A stretch of 64,000 nt of DNA from Streptomyces fragilis (GCF_003112515.1 NZ_BEVZ01000011.1:1-64000); one strand, 5' to 3'. Shown: positions 39,324 to 49,997, numbered from the stretch's first letter. Made by a program: numbers and translations. Notes: generated by a model not told the origin, from the letters alone.

Positions 39324-39920
39324 ATGGCTGCAACACCCCGGGGGACGACCACCCCCGTCCCCCAGGACGTACGTCCGCGTCTGACCGTGCTCTCCGGCCC
39401 CTCCGGGGTCGGCAAGAGCACGGTCGTCGCCCATATGCGCAACGAGCACCCCGACGTGTGGCTCTCCGTCTCGGCGACCACCCGCAAGCCCCGCCCGGGC
39501 GAGCAGGACGGTGTCCACTACTTCTTCGTCACCGACGAGGAGATGGACAAGATGATCGCCAACGGCGAGCTGCTGGAATGGGCAGAGTTCGCGGGAAACC
39601 GCTACGGCACCCCGCGGGGCGCCGTGATGGAGCGGCTCGAGGCGGGCAAGCCCGTGCTCCTGGAGATCGACCTCCAGGGCGCCCGCCTGGTGCGCGAGTC
39701 CATGCCCCAGGCCCAGCTGGTGTTCCTCGCGCCGCCGTCCTGGGACGAGCTGGTGCGCCGGCTCACCGGGCGGGGCACCGAGTCGCCCGAGGTGATCGAG
39801 CGCCGGCTGCAGGCCGCCAAGGTGGAACTGGCCGCCGAGCCGGAGTTCGACGTCACGCTGGTCAACACCTCCGTGGACGCCGTGGCGCGGGAGCTCCTGA
39901 CGCTGATGGGCACCGTCTGA
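39324..39920 (+). CDS. gmk: Guanylate kinase
   Basis: Phosphorylates GMP to GDP. The 198-residue protein has the P-loop GPSGVGKST, the GMP-binding SATTRKPRPGEQDGVHYFF and the lid region ERRLQAAKVEL. ATG at 39324 is the conserved start. No ribosome site is visible; GAATAAT at 39311-39317 is -10-like and ends 6 bases before the ATG, so a leaderless transcript in addition to readthrough from sIHF is possible. rpoZ is next. Confidence 0.93.
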   Translation: MAATPRGTTTPVPQDVRPRLTVLSGPSGVGKSTVVAHMRNEHPDVWLSVSATTRKPRPGEQDGVHYFFVTDEEMDKMIANGELLEWAEFAGNRYGTPRGAVMERLEAGKPVLLEIDLQGARLVRESMPQAQLVFLAPPSWDELVRRLTGRGTESPEVIERRLQAAKVELAAEPEFDVTLVNTSVDAVARELLTLMGTV

Positions 39921-40173
39921 CGGACCCTCGCGGCCCCTCGTGCGCGGGGCCGTCGCGGGGTACGCTGCGCGGATCGTCCGGCCGCGAAGCTATACTCCGG
40001 GGTGTCGGCCGAAAACGCATGCCACCACGCGCGGGCCGGCAGCGACAGGTCACGGACCTGTCCGGCGGTCGGGAGGACCGTCGCAGGGCGGGCCCGGTGC
40101 CCGCCGATCCCGCCGGAGCGATCCGGGCGGGACAGCTCCCAGATCTCATTCATCCTTATCGGAAGGTCAGAGC

Positions 40174-40458
40174 GTGTCCTCTTCCATGACCGCGCCCGAG
40201 GGCATCATCAACCCGCCGATCGACGAGCTCCTCGAGGCGACCGACTCGAAGTACAGCCTGGTGATCTACGCGGCCAAGCGTGCCCGCCAGATCAACGCGT
40301 ACTACTCGCAGCTCGGTGAGGGCCTCCTCGAGTACGTGGGCCCGCTCGTCGACACCCACGTCCACGAGAAGCCCCTCTCGATCGCCCTGCGCGAGATCAA
40401 CGCCGGTCTGCTCACCTCCGAGGCCGTCGACGGCCCGGCGACGGACCCGACGCGCTGA
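40174..40458 (+). CDS. rpoZ: RNA polymerase omega subunit
   Basis: Omega helps assemble and stabilise RNA polymerase. The 94-residue product contains NPPIDELLEATDSKYSLVIY, KRARQIN and the C-terminal HEKPLSIALREINAGL typical of actinobacterial omega. GTG at 40174 has GGAAGG 7 bases upstream. TATACT at 39991-39996 in the 253-base gap after gmk is a good -10 candidate for its own promoter, with a leader of about 170 bases that shows no recognisable element. A terminator follows. Confidence 0.93.
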   Translation: MSSSMTAPEGIINPPIDELLEATDSKYSLVIYAAKRARQINAYYSQLGEGLLEYVGPLVDTHVHEKPLSIALREINAGLLTSEAVDGPATDPTR

Positions 40459-40494
40459 CTCGCCGGCTCCCGCGGAGCCACGTGTTTTCATCGG

Positions 40495-40528
40495 CCACAG
40501 GCCCGGCAGCGAGCTGCCGGGCCTGTGG
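40495..40528 (+). terminator. Terminator after rpoZ
   Basis: Sixteen-base arms 40495-40510 and 40513-40528 are perfectly complementary; the innermost pairs open to give a small CGAG loop. It lies 36 bases after the rpoZ stop. Confidence 0.8.
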
Positions 40529-40613
40529 TCTGCCCGGGCCGCCTCCCGAGGCGACCGCCGGCCCTGCGTAGGCTCGGAACCGGCACAGGTAGGCACTTCA
40601 GGGGAGAGACACG

Positions 40614-41843
40614 GTGGACACGACGGTGCACGAGACGGACGGCCGGCCCCGGATCGTCCTGGGCGTCAGCGGCGGCATCGCCGCCTACAAGGCGTGTGAG
40701 CTGCTGCGGCGGTTCACCGAGTCCGGCCACGACGTCAGGGTGGTGCCCACCGCCTCGGCCCTGCAGTTCGTCGGCGCGCCCACCTGGTCCGCGCTCTCCG
40801 GCAACCCGGTCTCCGCCGAGGTGTGGGAGTCCGTCCACGAGGTGCCGCACGTGCGCATCGGGCAGGCCGCCGACCTGGTCGTGGTGGCCCCCGCCACCGC
40901 CGACATGCTGGCCAAGGCGGCCCACGGCCTCGCCGACGACCTGCTCACCAACACCCTCCTCACCGCCCGCTGCCCGGTGGTCTTCGCCCCCGCCATGCAC
41001 ACCGAGATGTGGGAGCACCCGGCCACCCAGGAGAACGTGGCCACCCTGCGCCGCCGCGGCGCCGTGGTGGTCGAGCCGGCCGTGGGCCGCCTGACCGGCG
41101 TCGACACCGGCAAGGGCCGCTTCCCCGACCCGGTCGAGATCTACGAGCTCTGCCGCCGCGTGCTCACCCGCGGACCGGCTCCGGCCGACCTGGCCGGACG
41201 CCACGTGGTGATCAGCGCGGGCGGCACCCGCGAGCCGCTGGACCCGGTCCGCTTCCTCGGCAACCGGTCCTCCGGCAAGCAGGGCTACGCCCTGGCCCGC
41301 ACCGCCGCCGCCCGCGGCGCCCGGGTCACCCTGGTCTCCGCCAACGCGGCCCTGCCCGACCCGGCGGGCGTGGACGTGGTCCGCGTGGGCACCGCCGTGG
41401 AGCTGCGCGAGGCCGTGGTGGCGGCCGCCCGGGACGCCGACGCCGTGGTCATGTCCGCCGCCGTCGCCGACTTCCGCCCGGCCGTGTACGCCGAGGGGAA
41501 GATCAAGAAGAAGGACGGCCAGGAGCCCGAGCCGGTCGCCCTGGTGCGCAACCCCGACGTGCTTGCGGAGATCTCCGCCGGGCGTGCCCGCCCCGGCCAG
41601 GTCGTGGTCGGCTTCGCCGCCGAGACCCACGACGTGGTCGCCAACGGCCGGGCCAAGCTGAAGCGCAAGGGCTGCGACCTCCTGGTGGTCAACCAGGTCG
41701 GGGAGAACCTGACCTTCGGGTCCGAGGAGAACGAGGCCCTGGTCCTCGGCGCCGACGGCAGCGAGACGCCGGTGCCGCGCGGCCCCAAGGAGGACCTGGC
41801 CGACACCGTCTGGGACCTGGTCGCCGGACGTCTCGCACCGTGA
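40614..41843 (+). CDS. coaBC: Bifunctional phosphopantothenoylcysteine decarboxylase/phosphopantothenate-cysteine ligase
   Basis: Two consecutive steps of coenzyme A synthesis. The 409-residue protein has the FMN-dependent CoaC domain first (LGVSGGIAAYKACELLR, VVVAPATADMLAKAAHG, APAMHTEMWEHPAT) and the CoaB ligase domain from about residue 190 (VVISAGGTREPLDPVRFLGN, SSGKQGYALAR, SAAVADFRP, KIKKKDG). GTG at 40614 follows GGGGAGAGAC. TAGGCT at 40569-40574 is a possible -10. The rpoZ-coaBC-metK-priA order is conserved in actinobacteria. Confidence 0.95.
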   Translation: MDTTVHETDGRPRIVLGVSGGIAAYKACELLRRFTESGHDVRVVPTASALQFVGAPTWSALSGNPVSAEVWESVHEVPHVRIGQAADLVVVAPATADMLAKAAHGLADDLLTNTLLTARCPVVFAPAMHTEMWEHPATQENVATLRRRGAVVVEPAVGRLTGVDTGKGRFPDPVEIYELCRRVLTRGPAPADLAGRHVVISAGGTREPLDPVRFLGNRSSGKQGYALARTAAARGARVTLVSANAALPDPAGVDVVRVGTAVELREAVVAAARDADAVVMSAAVADFRPAVYAEGKIKKKDGQEPEPVALVRNPDVLAEISAGRARPGQVVVGFAAETHDVVANGRAKLKRKGCDLLVVNQVGENLTFGSEENEALVLGADGSETPVPRGPKEDLADTVWDLVAGRLAP

Positions 41844-41951
41844 TCCGCACCCGGGCGCGCGCGGGGCGTGATGTGCCGGATGTTGCGGTCCGTCCTGGCC
41901 CCTTCCGCCCGTAGGGTGAGATCGATGGCCCGCCAAACGGGCAACACCTAC

Positions 41952-41957
41952 TAGACT
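41952..41957 (+). promoter_or_regulatory. Probable metK promoter -10
   Basis: TAGACT at 41952-41957 would start a leader of about 70 bases before metK. The leader does not fit the SAM-I, SAM-II or SAM-IV riboswitch patterns I know. The -35 is unclear. Confidence 0.4.
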
Positions 41958-42033
41958 GTGCCGGACGTCCGGGCGCAGCCCCGCGTCGTCGCCCAAGATT
42001 CAGCCAGCAGCCGCTGCAAACCCAGGGAGCGTT

Positions 42034-43242
<1,209 letters not shown>

Positions 43243-43261
43243 GTCCGCCCCCGCTGTCCGT

Positions 43262-43304
43262 GCCGAGGCCCGGCCGCCCCTTCGGGGAGCGGCCGGGCCT
43301 CGGC
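43262..43304 (+). terminator. Terminator after metK
   Basis: Perfect 16-bp arms (43262-43277 with 43289-43304) with further CCCC/GGGG pairing inside around TTC. It lies 20 bases after the stop. Confidence 0.8.
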
Positions 43305-43411
43305 CGTCCCGCGCGTCCACAGGGCCAGGGCACCGGCGCGGCCGGCCGGCTGGCCGGCGGGCGGGCGGCCGGGCACCGCACGGTGTCCGAGGCCGGTGGA
43401 ACAATGACGGC

Positions 43412-45571
43412 GTGAGCAGCGAAGAGACTCCCCGGGAGGGCGGCGCGAACGGCGCGCCGCCCGAGCAGCTCGCGCTCATCCGGGCGGGCGTCCGCGAGGG
43501 CAAGGAGAAGGCGCCCAAGGCCAAGCCGAGGACATGGCGCGGCGCGCCCGTCGCCGAGCACCTCCCCGTGGCGCGCGTCCTCGTCGACAAGGGCGTCCTG
43601 CACCTCGACCGCTACTTCGACTACGCCGTCCCCGCCGACCTGGACGCCGACGCCCGTCCCGGGGTCCGGGTGCGGGTCCGCTTCGGCGCGGGCCGGGGCC
43701 GCGTGCGCGGCGGGCGCCGCGAGGGCGGCGGGCTGGTGGACGGCTTCATCGTCGAGCGGCTCGCCGAGTCCGACTACAGCGGCCCGCTCGCCGCCCTCGC
43801 CCAGGTCGTCTCGCCGGAGCCGGTGCTCGGCCCCGACCTGCTGGCGCTCTGCCGGGCCGTCGCCGACCGCTACGCCGGCAGCCTCGCCGACGTGCTGCAG
43901 CTCGCCGTCCCGCCGCGCAACGCCACCGCCGAGCGCGCCCCCTCGCCCGATCCGCTGCCGCCGCCCGCCGCGCCCGCCCCCGGCTCCTGGAGCCGCTACG
44001 AGCAGGGCCCCGCGTTCCTGGAGAGCCTGGCCCTCGGCGGCTCCCCGCGGGCGGTGTGGAACGCGCTGCCGGGCCCCGGCTGGAGCGAGGAGATCGCCCG
44101 CGCGGTGGCCGCCGCGCTGGCCTCCGGGCGCGGCGCGCTGGTCGTCGTCCCCGACGGGCGCGTCGCCGCCCGGGTCGACGCCGCGCTCACCACCGTGCTG
44201 GGCGAGGGCCGCCACGTCCTGCTGACCGCCGACGCCGGCCCCGAGAAGCGCTACCGCCAGTGGCTGGCGGTGCGGCGCGGCTCGGTGCGCGCGGTCGTCG
44301 GCACCCGCGCCGCCATGTTCGCGCCGGTCCGCGACCTCGGCCTGGTGGTGGTCTGGGACGACGGCGACGACAGCCACAGCGAGCCGCACGCCCCCCAGCC
44401 GCACGCCCGGGAGGTGCTCGAACTGCGGGCCGCCCACGCCCACTGCGGGTTCCTGCTGGGGGCGTGGAGCACCACGGTGGAGGCCGCGCAGCTGGTGGAG
44501 AGCGGCTGGGCGCGGCCGCTGGTCGCCGGGCGGGCGCTGGTGCGGGCCGCCGCACCGCTGGTGCGGACCGTCGGCGACCACGATCTCGCCCGGGACGAGG
44601 CGGCGCGCAGCGCCCGGCTGCCCACCCTGGCCTGGCAGGTCGCCCGCGAGGGCCTGCGCAGCGGGCCGGTGCTGGTGCAGGTGCCGCGGCGCGGCTACGT
44701 GCCCCGGCTGGCCTGCGCGAACTGCCGGACGCCCGCCCGCTGCCGGCACTGCGCGGGACCACTGGAAGGTCAGGACGAGACACGCCTGGCGTGTGCCTGG
44801 TGCGGGCGGGCCGAGCCCGAGTGGCACTGCCCGGAGTGCGGGGCGCTGCGGCTGCGGGCCAGCGTGGTCGGGGCGCGGCGGACCGCCGAGGAACTGGGAC
44901 GGGCCTTTCCCTCGGTGCCGGTGCGCACCTCGGGACGGGAGCAGGTGCTGGACACGGTGCCGGGGAGTCCGGCCCTGGTGGTCTCCACGCCCGGGGCCGA
45001 ACCGGTCGCCGAGGGCGGCTACGCGGCCGCGCTGCTGCTCGACGGCTGGGCGATGCTGGGGCGGCAGGACCTGCGCTCCGACGAGCAGGCGCTGCGGCGG
45101 TGGATCGCGGCGGCCGCGCTGGTGCGGGGGCAGGAGGCCGGGGGGACGGTCGTCGTCGTCGCCGAGCCGACGCTGCGGCCGGTGCAGGCACTGGTGCGGT
45201 GGGATCCCGTGGGGCACGCGCTGCGGGAGCTGTCGGAGCGGGCGGAGCTCGGGTTCCCGCCGGTGTCGCGGATGGCCGCGGTGTCCGGGCCGCCGGAGGC
45301 GGTGGCGGAGTTCCTCTCGGCCGCGGAGCTGCCGGCGGAGGCGGAGGTGCTGGGTCCCGTGCCGCTGCCGGTGACGCCCGCGGGGCGGGCTGGGGCGGCC
45401 CGCCGGGGAGCGCCGCCGCCGGGAGAGATCTGGGAGCGGGCCCTCGTGCGGGTCCCGCCCGGGCGGGGGGCCGCGCTGGCCGCCGCCCTCAAGTCCGCGC
45501 AGGCCGCCCGCATGGCCCGCGGCGGCGCCACCCCCGTCCGCCTGCGCATCGACCCCCCGGACATCGGCTGA
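43412..45571 (+). CDS. priA: PriA-like primosomal protein lacking helicase motifs
   Basis: Replication restart protein homologue of 719 residues. It retains the 3' DNA-binding domain (VARVLVDKGVLHLDRYFDYAVP) and eight zinc-binding cysteines (CANCRTPARCRHC and CAWCGRAEPEWHCPECG). The Walker A GxGKT is absent (the region reads ASGRGALVVVPDGRVA) and the DEEH box reads VVVWDDGDDSH, so ATP hydrolysis is not expected. This loss is typical of actinobacterial PriA. GTG at 43412 is the natural start; the frame extends into metK only by chance. A run of Ala/Pro after residue 175 is a likely linker. Confidence 0.88.
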   Translation: MSSEETPREGGANGAPPEQLALIRAGVREGKEKAPKAKPRTWRGAPVAEHLPVARVLVDKGVLHLDRYFDYAVPADLDADARPGVRVRVRFGAGRGRVRGGRREGGGLVDGFIVERLAESDYSGPLAALAQVVSPEPVLGPDLLALCRAVADRYAGSLADVLQLAVPPRNATAERAPSPDPLPPPAAPAPGSWSRYEQGPAFLESLALGGSPRAVWNALPGPGWSEEIARAVAAALASGRGALVVVPDGRVAARVDAALTTVLGEGRHVLLTADAGPEKRYRQWLAVRRGSVRAVVGTRAAMFAPVRDLGLVVVWDDGDDSHSEPHAPQPHAREVLELRAAHAHCGFLLGAWSTTVEAAQLVESGWARPLVAGRALVRAAAPLVRTVGDHDLARDEAARSARLPTLAWQVAREGLRSGPVLVQVPRRGYVPRLACANCRTPARCRHCAGPLEGQDETRLACAWCGRAEPEWHCPECGALRLRASVVGARRTAEELGRAFPSVPVRTSGREQVLDTVPGSPALVVSTPGAEPVAEGGYAAALLLDGWAMLGRQDLRSDEQALRRWIAAAALVRGQEAGGTVVVVAEPTLRPVQALVRWDPVGHALRELSERAELGFPPVSRMAAVSGPPEAVAEFLSAAELPAEAEVLGPVPLPVTPAGRAGAARRGAPPPGEIWERALVRVPPGRGAALAAALKSAQAARMARGGATPVRLRIDPPDIG

Positions 45572-45746
45572 CCCGTACCCAGGGGTGTCGCCGTGCCCTC
45601 CGCGGGACCTCCGCCGCACGCCGCCGAGGCCGCACGCCTCTGTGGGACCGCCGCCGAGGCGGCACGCCCCCGCGGCCGCCGTCGCCCCTGGGCTGCCCGG
45701 CCGCCCGCAGGGACGGGCAGGCACAGCCGCCCGCAGCGGGAGGCCC

Positions 45747-46238
45747 TCAGGTGCCGTTGCGGGGGGAGGGGAAGGGCGTGGGGCGGTCGGGGAGGGGCTG
45801 GCGGGCCGCGGGGACCGTGGGGAGGTCCCCCGGGGCGGCGGGCGGCTGCTGCCGGGACTGCCGCTCGGCCTCGGCGGCCGCCTGCTGCGCCGCCCTGCGC
45901 GCCCCGTACCGCCGGTGCACCGCCTGCTTGGTGACCCCCAGCGCGGACCCCACCGCGTCCCACGAGAACCCCAGCGACCGGTCGAAGTCGACCGCCGCCG
46001 TGACCAGCGTCTCGACACTGTCGCGCAGCTCCTGCGCGAGACGGACCGTCGGCGCCGGCGCCCGCCCGTAGACGACGAAGCCGGCGGAGGAACCCGTACG
46101 GCGCGGGCGGTAGACGTTCCCGAGCTGGGCGGTGAGCGTGCGCAACGCGTCCACCTGCCGGCGGACCCGCTCGATGTCCCGTACCAGCAGGTGCAGGCTG
46201 GCCCGAGCCTGGGCGTCGTGGGTTGCGTGGTCGGCCAT
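45747..46238 (-). CDS. Helix-turn-helix protein, probable DNA-binding
   Basis: A 163-residue protein convergent with priA and divergent from fmt. The N-terminal half is a long helix (ARASLHLLVRDIERVRRQVDAL) likely to dimerise; the middle contains LGFSWDAVGSALGVTKQAVHRRY, a clear helix-turn-helix of the kind that ends with QAVHRRYG; the C-terminus is a Gln/Pro-rich tail. ATG at 46238 with GAGAGG upstream is preferred over a TTG two codons before it. Target genes are unknown. Confidence 0.75.
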   Translation of the reverse strand: MADHATHDAQARASLHLLVRDIERVRRQVDALRTLTAQLGNVYRPRRTGSSAGFVVYGRAPAPTVRLAQELRDSVETLVTAAVDFDRSLGFSWDAVGSALGVTKQAVHRRYGARRAAQQAAAEAERQSRQQPPAAPGDLPTVPAARQPLPDRPTPFPSPRNGT

Positions 46239-46535
46239 GAACAAGCCTCTCGAACCGGCGATGAAAGGATCGGCCGCGACGAAGGCGGCCCGCTGTGGTC
46301 AACTCTCCTTTGACCAACGCGCCCGACCCCCGGGGGGTCACGGTCGTGGGGGCGCTCGGCACCCGCCGCGCGCCCTGGGGCGAGCGCACGCGCGGCCGCT
46401 CCCGCCGCGTCGCCCCGGATGCCCCGGTACGCCCACGGACGCCCGAGGACGCCACGGGGGCGAGCCGTGACGCCCCGTGGCCTCCTAGACTGGTGCGCCG
46501 CCCGCATCCCCGCCCCGAGAGGCCCTGACCCACCC
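46239..46535. other. 297-base divergent intergenic region between the HTH gene and fmt
   Basis: No gene seen. TAGACT at 46486-46491 is a likely -10 for fmt. The region has many CGCACGCGCGG-type GC runs but no clear palindrome that could be assigned to the HTH protein. Confidence 0.4.
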
Positions 46536-47468
46536 ATGAAGCTCGTCTTCGCAGGCACCCCCGAGGTCGCCCTCCCCGCCCTGGACGCACTGATCGCCTC
46601 CGGGCGGCACGAGGTGGCCGCCGTCGTCACCCGCCCCGACGCGCCCTCCGGACGGGGCCGCCGGCTGGTGGCGAGCCCGGTGGCCGAGCGGGCCCAGGAG
46701 GCGGGCATCGAGGTGCTCAGGCCCGCCACCCCGCGCGACGAGGCCTTCCTGGCCCGGCTGCGCGAGATCGCCCCCGACTGCTGCCCGGTGGTGGCCTACG
46801 GCGCCCTGCTGCCCCGCGTCGCCCTCGACGTCCCCGCCCACGGCTGGGTCAACCTGCACTTCTCGCTGCTCCCCGCCTGGCGCGGCGCCGCCCCCGTGCA
46901 GCACGCCGTGATGGCGGGCGACGAGATGACCGGCGCGTCCACCTTCCTGATCGAGGAGGGCCTGGACTCCGGCCCCGTCTACGGCACCGTCACCGAGCCG
47001 GTCCGTCCCACCGACACCGCGGGCGACCTGCTCACCCGCCTGTCACTGGCCGGCGCCGGCCTGCTGGCCGCCACCATGGACGGCATCGAGGACGGCGCCC
47101 TCGAGCCCGTGCCGCAGCCCGCCGACGGCGTCAGCCTCGCACCGAAGATCACCGTGGACGACGCACGCGTCGACTGGGCCGCGCCCGCCCTGCGGGTGGA
47201 CCGGGTGGTGCGCGGCTGCAACCCCGCCCCCGGCGCCTGGACCACCTTCCGCGGCGAGCGCCTGAAGCTCACCCAGGTCACCCCCGTCCCCGACCGCACC
47301 GACCTGGCGCCCGGCGAGATCGCGGCGGCCAAGAACAACGTCCACGTCGGCACCGGCTCGCACGCCGTGGAGCTGGTGTGGCTCCGGCCCCAGGGCAAGA
47401 AGCCCATGCGCGCCGCCGACTGGGCCCGCGGCGTGCGGATCGCCGCCGGGGAGACCCTGGGCGGCTGA
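46536..47468 (+). CDS. fmt: Methionyl-tRNA formyltransferase
   Basis: Formylates initiator Met-tRNA using 10-formyltetrahydrofolate. The 310-residue product begins KLVFAGTPEVALPALDAL and shows the catalytic NLHFSLLPAWRGAAPVQ with Asn and His, the Asp in FLIEEGLDSGP and the C-terminal tRNA-binding domain. ATG at 46536 is the conserved start. rsmB follows after a 165-base spacer rich in repeated CGGCCGGGACGGGC blocks. Confidence 0.95.
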   Translation: MKLVFAGTPEVALPALDALIASGRHEVAAVVTRPDAPSGRGRRLVASPVAERAQEAGIEVLRPATPRDEAFLARLREIAPDCCPVVAYGALLPRVALDVPAHGWVNLHFSLLPAWRGAAPVQHAVMAGDEMTGASTFLIEEGLDSGPVYGTVTEPVRPTDTAGDLLTRLSLAGAGLLAATMDGIEDGALEPVPQPADGVSLAPKITVDDARVDWAAPALRVDRVVRGCNPAPGAWTTFRGERLKLTQVTPVPDRTDLAPGEIAAAKNNVHVGTGSHAVELVWLRPQGKKPMRAADWARGVRIAAGETLGG

Positions 47469-47633
47469 GACGGGCGGCGGGGGAGACAGCAGGCGGCCGG
47501 GACGGGCGGCGGCGGAGACCCCGGCGGCCGGGACGGGCCGCCGGGGGAGCGGGGCGCGGCGGGCCGCGGGTCCGCGGGCCGTAGTCTGGGGACGTACCAC
47601 CTTCTCGATGACCCGATCCGGAGCACCTTTTTC

Positions 47634-49064
47634 GTGAGCGACCCCTCCCGCCGCCCCCGCAGGCCCGCCAAGCCGTACCGCCGGCCCCAGAAGGACCCGG
47701 TCCGCGTCCTCGCCTTCGAGGCGCTGCGCGCCGTCGACGAGCGGGACGCGTACGCCAACCTGGTCCTGCCGCCGCTGCTGCGCAAGGCCCGCGAGAAGGA
47801 GGGCTTCGACGGCCGCGACGCCGCCCTCGCCACCGAGCTCGTCTACGGCACGCTGCGCCGCCAGGGCACCTACGACGCGATCATCGCGGACTGCGTCGAC
47901 CGGCCGCTGCGCGAGGTGGACCCGCCGGTGCTCGACGTGCTGTCGCTCGGCGCGCACCAGCTGCTGGGCACCCGGATCCCGCCGCACGCGGCGGTCTCCG
48001 CCACCGTGGAGCTGGCCCGCGTGGTGCTCGGCGACGGCCGCGCCAAGTTCGTCAACGCCGTGCTGCGCAAGATCGCCCGGCACGACCTCGACGGCTGGCT
48101 GGAGCAGGTCGCCCCGCCCTACGACGAGGACCCGGAGGACCACCTCGCCGTGGTCCACTCCCACCCCCGCTGGGTGGTCTCCGCGCTGTGGGACTCGCTG
48201 GGCGGCGGCCGGGCCGGCGTCGAGGAGCTGCTGGCCGCGGACAACGAGCGGCCCGAGGTGACCCTGGTGGCGCGCCCCGGGCGGGCCACCGCGGCCGAGC
48301 TGCTGGAGTCGCTGGAGGAGGAGGCCGCCGCGCCGGGGCGCTGGTCCCCGTACGCGGTGCGGCTCACCGAGGGCGGCGAGCCCGGGGCGGTGGAGGCCGT
48401 GCGCGAGGGCCGCGCGGGCGTCCAGGACGAGGGCAGCCAGCTGGTCGCCCTGGCGCTGGCCAACGCGCCGCTGGAGGGCCCCGACAAGGCGTGGCTGGAC
48501 GGCTGCGCGGGCCCCGGCGGCAAGGCGGCGCTGCTCGCCGGGCTGGCCGCCGAGCGCGGCGCCGTGCTGCTCGCCTCCGAGAAGCAGCCCCACCGGGCCG
48601 GCCTGGTCGCCCGGGCGCTGGAGGGCAACCCCGGCCCGTACCAGGTGATCGCCGCCGACGGGACGCGCCCGCCGTGGCGTCCCGGCTCGTTCGACCGCGT
48701 CCTGATGGACGTGCCGTGCACCGGTCTGGGCGCGCTGCGGCGCCGCCCGGAGGCCCGCTGGCGCCGGCGGCCCGAGGACCTCGACGGCTTCGCCCCGCTG
48801 CAGCGGGCGCTGCTGCGCACCGCGCTGGAATCGGTCCGGGTCGGCGGGGTCGTCGGCTACGTGACCTGCTCCCCGCACCTCGCGGAGACCCGCGCCGTCG
48901 TCGACGACGTGCTCAAGCAGCACGCCGGCGAGGCCGAACTCCTCGACGCGCGGCCCCTGTTGCCGGGTGTGGCCGACCTCGGGGAAGGGCCCGACGTCCA
49001 GCTCTGGCCGCACCTGCACGGCACCGACGCGATGTATCTGGCGCTGCTGCGCCGCCTCGCGTAA
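47634..49064 (+). CDS. rsmB: 16S rRNA (cytosine-967-C5) methyltransferase RsmB/Sun
   Basis: Modifies C967 of 16S rRNA. The 476-residue product has a basic Pro/Arg N-terminus, a NusB-like domain (VLAFEALRAVDERDAYANLVL, about 24-160) and a Rossmann methyltransferase domain with DGCAGPGGKAALLAG and the two cysteines in MDVPCTGLG and VTCSPHLAET. TAGTCT at 47582-47587 is a likely -10, giving a leader of about 40 bases. GTG at 47634 is the start. Conserved next to fmt. Confidence 0.93.
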   Translation: MSDPSRRPRRPAKPYRRPQKDPVRVLAFEALRAVDERDAYANLVLPPLLRKAREKEGFDGRDAALATELVYGTLRRQGTYDAIIADCVDRPLREVDPPVLDVLSLGAHQLLGTRIPPHAAVSATVELARVVLGDGRAKFVNAVLRKIARHDLDGWLEQVAPPYDEDPEDHLAVVHSHPRWVVSALWDSLGGGRAGVEELLAADNERPEVTLVARPGRATAAELLESLEEEAAAPGRWSPYAVRLTEGGEPGAVEAVREGRAGVQDEGSQLVALALANAPLEGPDKAWLDGCAGPGGKAALLAGLAAERGAVLLASEKQPHRAGLVARALEGNPGPYQVIAADGTRPPWRPGSFDRVLMDVPCTGLGALRRRPEARWRRRPEDLDGFAPLQRALLRTALESVRVGGVVGYVTCSPHLAETRAVVDDVLKQHAGEAELLDARPLLPGVADLGEGPDVQLWPHLHGTDAMYLALLRRLA

Positions 49065-49126
49065 CGACCGCACCCGGGGCGCGCCCCCGACCGTGCCCGG
49101 AGACCGGCCCCGGGCGGAAAGTGGAA

Positions 49127-49151
49127 GGCCCCCGGATGCCGCCCGGGGGCC
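49127..49151 (+). terminator. Terminator between rsmB and rpe
   Basis: Nine-base perfect arms (49127-49135 with 49143-49151) around a 7-base loop, ending only 22 bases before the rpe ATG, so rpe must either be read through or start from a promoter within this space. Confidence 0.55.
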
Positions 49152-49173
49152 CGCTCCATGGCAGGCTGTGGGC

Positions 49174-49860
49174 ATGGCCGTGCAGATCAACCCGAGCATC
49201 CTGTCCGCCGACTTCGCGCGCCTCGCCGACGAGGCGAAGGCGGTCGCCGGAGCCGACTGGCTCCACGTCGACGTGATGGACAACCACTTCGTGCCCAACT
49301 TGACCCTCGGCGTGCCGGTGGTCGAGTCCCTGGCGCGGGCGACGGACACCCCGCTGGACTGTCACCTGATGATCGAGCAGCCCGACCGCTGGGCCCCGCA
49401 GTACGTGGAGGCCGGCGCCGGGTCCGTCACCTTCCACGTCGAGGCCGCCGCCGCGCCGGTGCGCCTCGCCCGCGAGATCCGCGCCAAGGGCGCCCGCGCC
49501 TCCATGGCGCTGCGCCCGGCCACGCCGATCGAGCCCTACGAGGACCTGCTCCCCGAGCTCGACATGCTGCTGATCATGACGGTCGAGCCCGGCTTCGGCG
49601 GCCAGGCATTCCTGGACATCATGCTGCCCAAGATCCGCCGCACCCGTGAGCTCATCACCAAGCACGGCCTGGAGCTCTGGCTGCAGATCGACGGCGGTGT
49701 CTCGGAGTCCACCATCGAGCGCTGCGCCGAGGCGGGCGCCGACGTGTTCGTGGCCGGTTCCGCGGTGTACAGCGCCGAGGACCCGGCCGAGGCGGTGCGG
49801 GCGCTGCGCGCCAAGGCGCAGGCGGCGACCGCCTCCGCGTCCTGGGCGTGCGCCCACTGA
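49174..49860 (+). CDS. rpe: Ribulose-phosphate 3-epimerase
   Basis: Interconverts ribulose 5-phosphate and xylulose 5-phosphate. The 228-residue TIM barrel has the family residues INPSILSADFARL, WLHVDVMDNHFVPN, CHLMIEQP, TVEPGFGGQAF and IDGGVSEST. ATG at 49174 gives the standard N-terminus. No close operon partner follows. Confidence 0.95.
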   Translation: MAVQINPSILSADFARLADEAKAVAGADWLHVDVMDNHFVPNLTLGVPVVESLARATDTPLDCHLMIEQPDRWAPQYVEAGAGSVTFHVEAAAAPVRLAREIRAKGARASMALRPATPIEPYEDLLPELDMLLIMTVEPGFGGQAFLDIMLPKIRRTRELITKHGLELWLQIDGGVSESTIERCAEAGADVFVAGSAVYSAEDPAEAVRALRAKAQAATASASWACAH

Positions 49861-49924
49861 ACCGCACCCGCCGCCCAGCGCCCGGCAGATGCCGGGCCAA
49901 CGGAATGTGAACGACGCCGATCAA

Positions 49925-49936
49925 GGCGGATCCGCC
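49925..49936 (+). promoter_or_regulatory. Perfect 12-bp palindrome upstream of the SorC-type regulator
   Basis: GGCGGATCCGCC at 49925-49936 is the only clear palindrome in the 137-base space between rpe and the regulator gene, 62 bases before the chosen start. It may be an autoregulatory operator; a short GC-rich palindrome can also arise by chance in this genome. Confidence 0.35.
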
Positions 49937-49997
49937 CTGCCGCATCTGCGAGGATGGACGGCAGGTCCAAGATGTGAACAGCAGTGAGGAGAGCGCC

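Noticed and set aside
41952..42033. SAM riboswitch in the metK leader
   Set aside because: The roughly 70-base leader lacks the conserved cores of the SAM riboswitch classes known to me.
45590..45746. Small gene in the space between priA and the HTH gene
   Set aside because: Only GC-rich imperfect repeats are present, and the candidate frame has no ribosome site or similarity.
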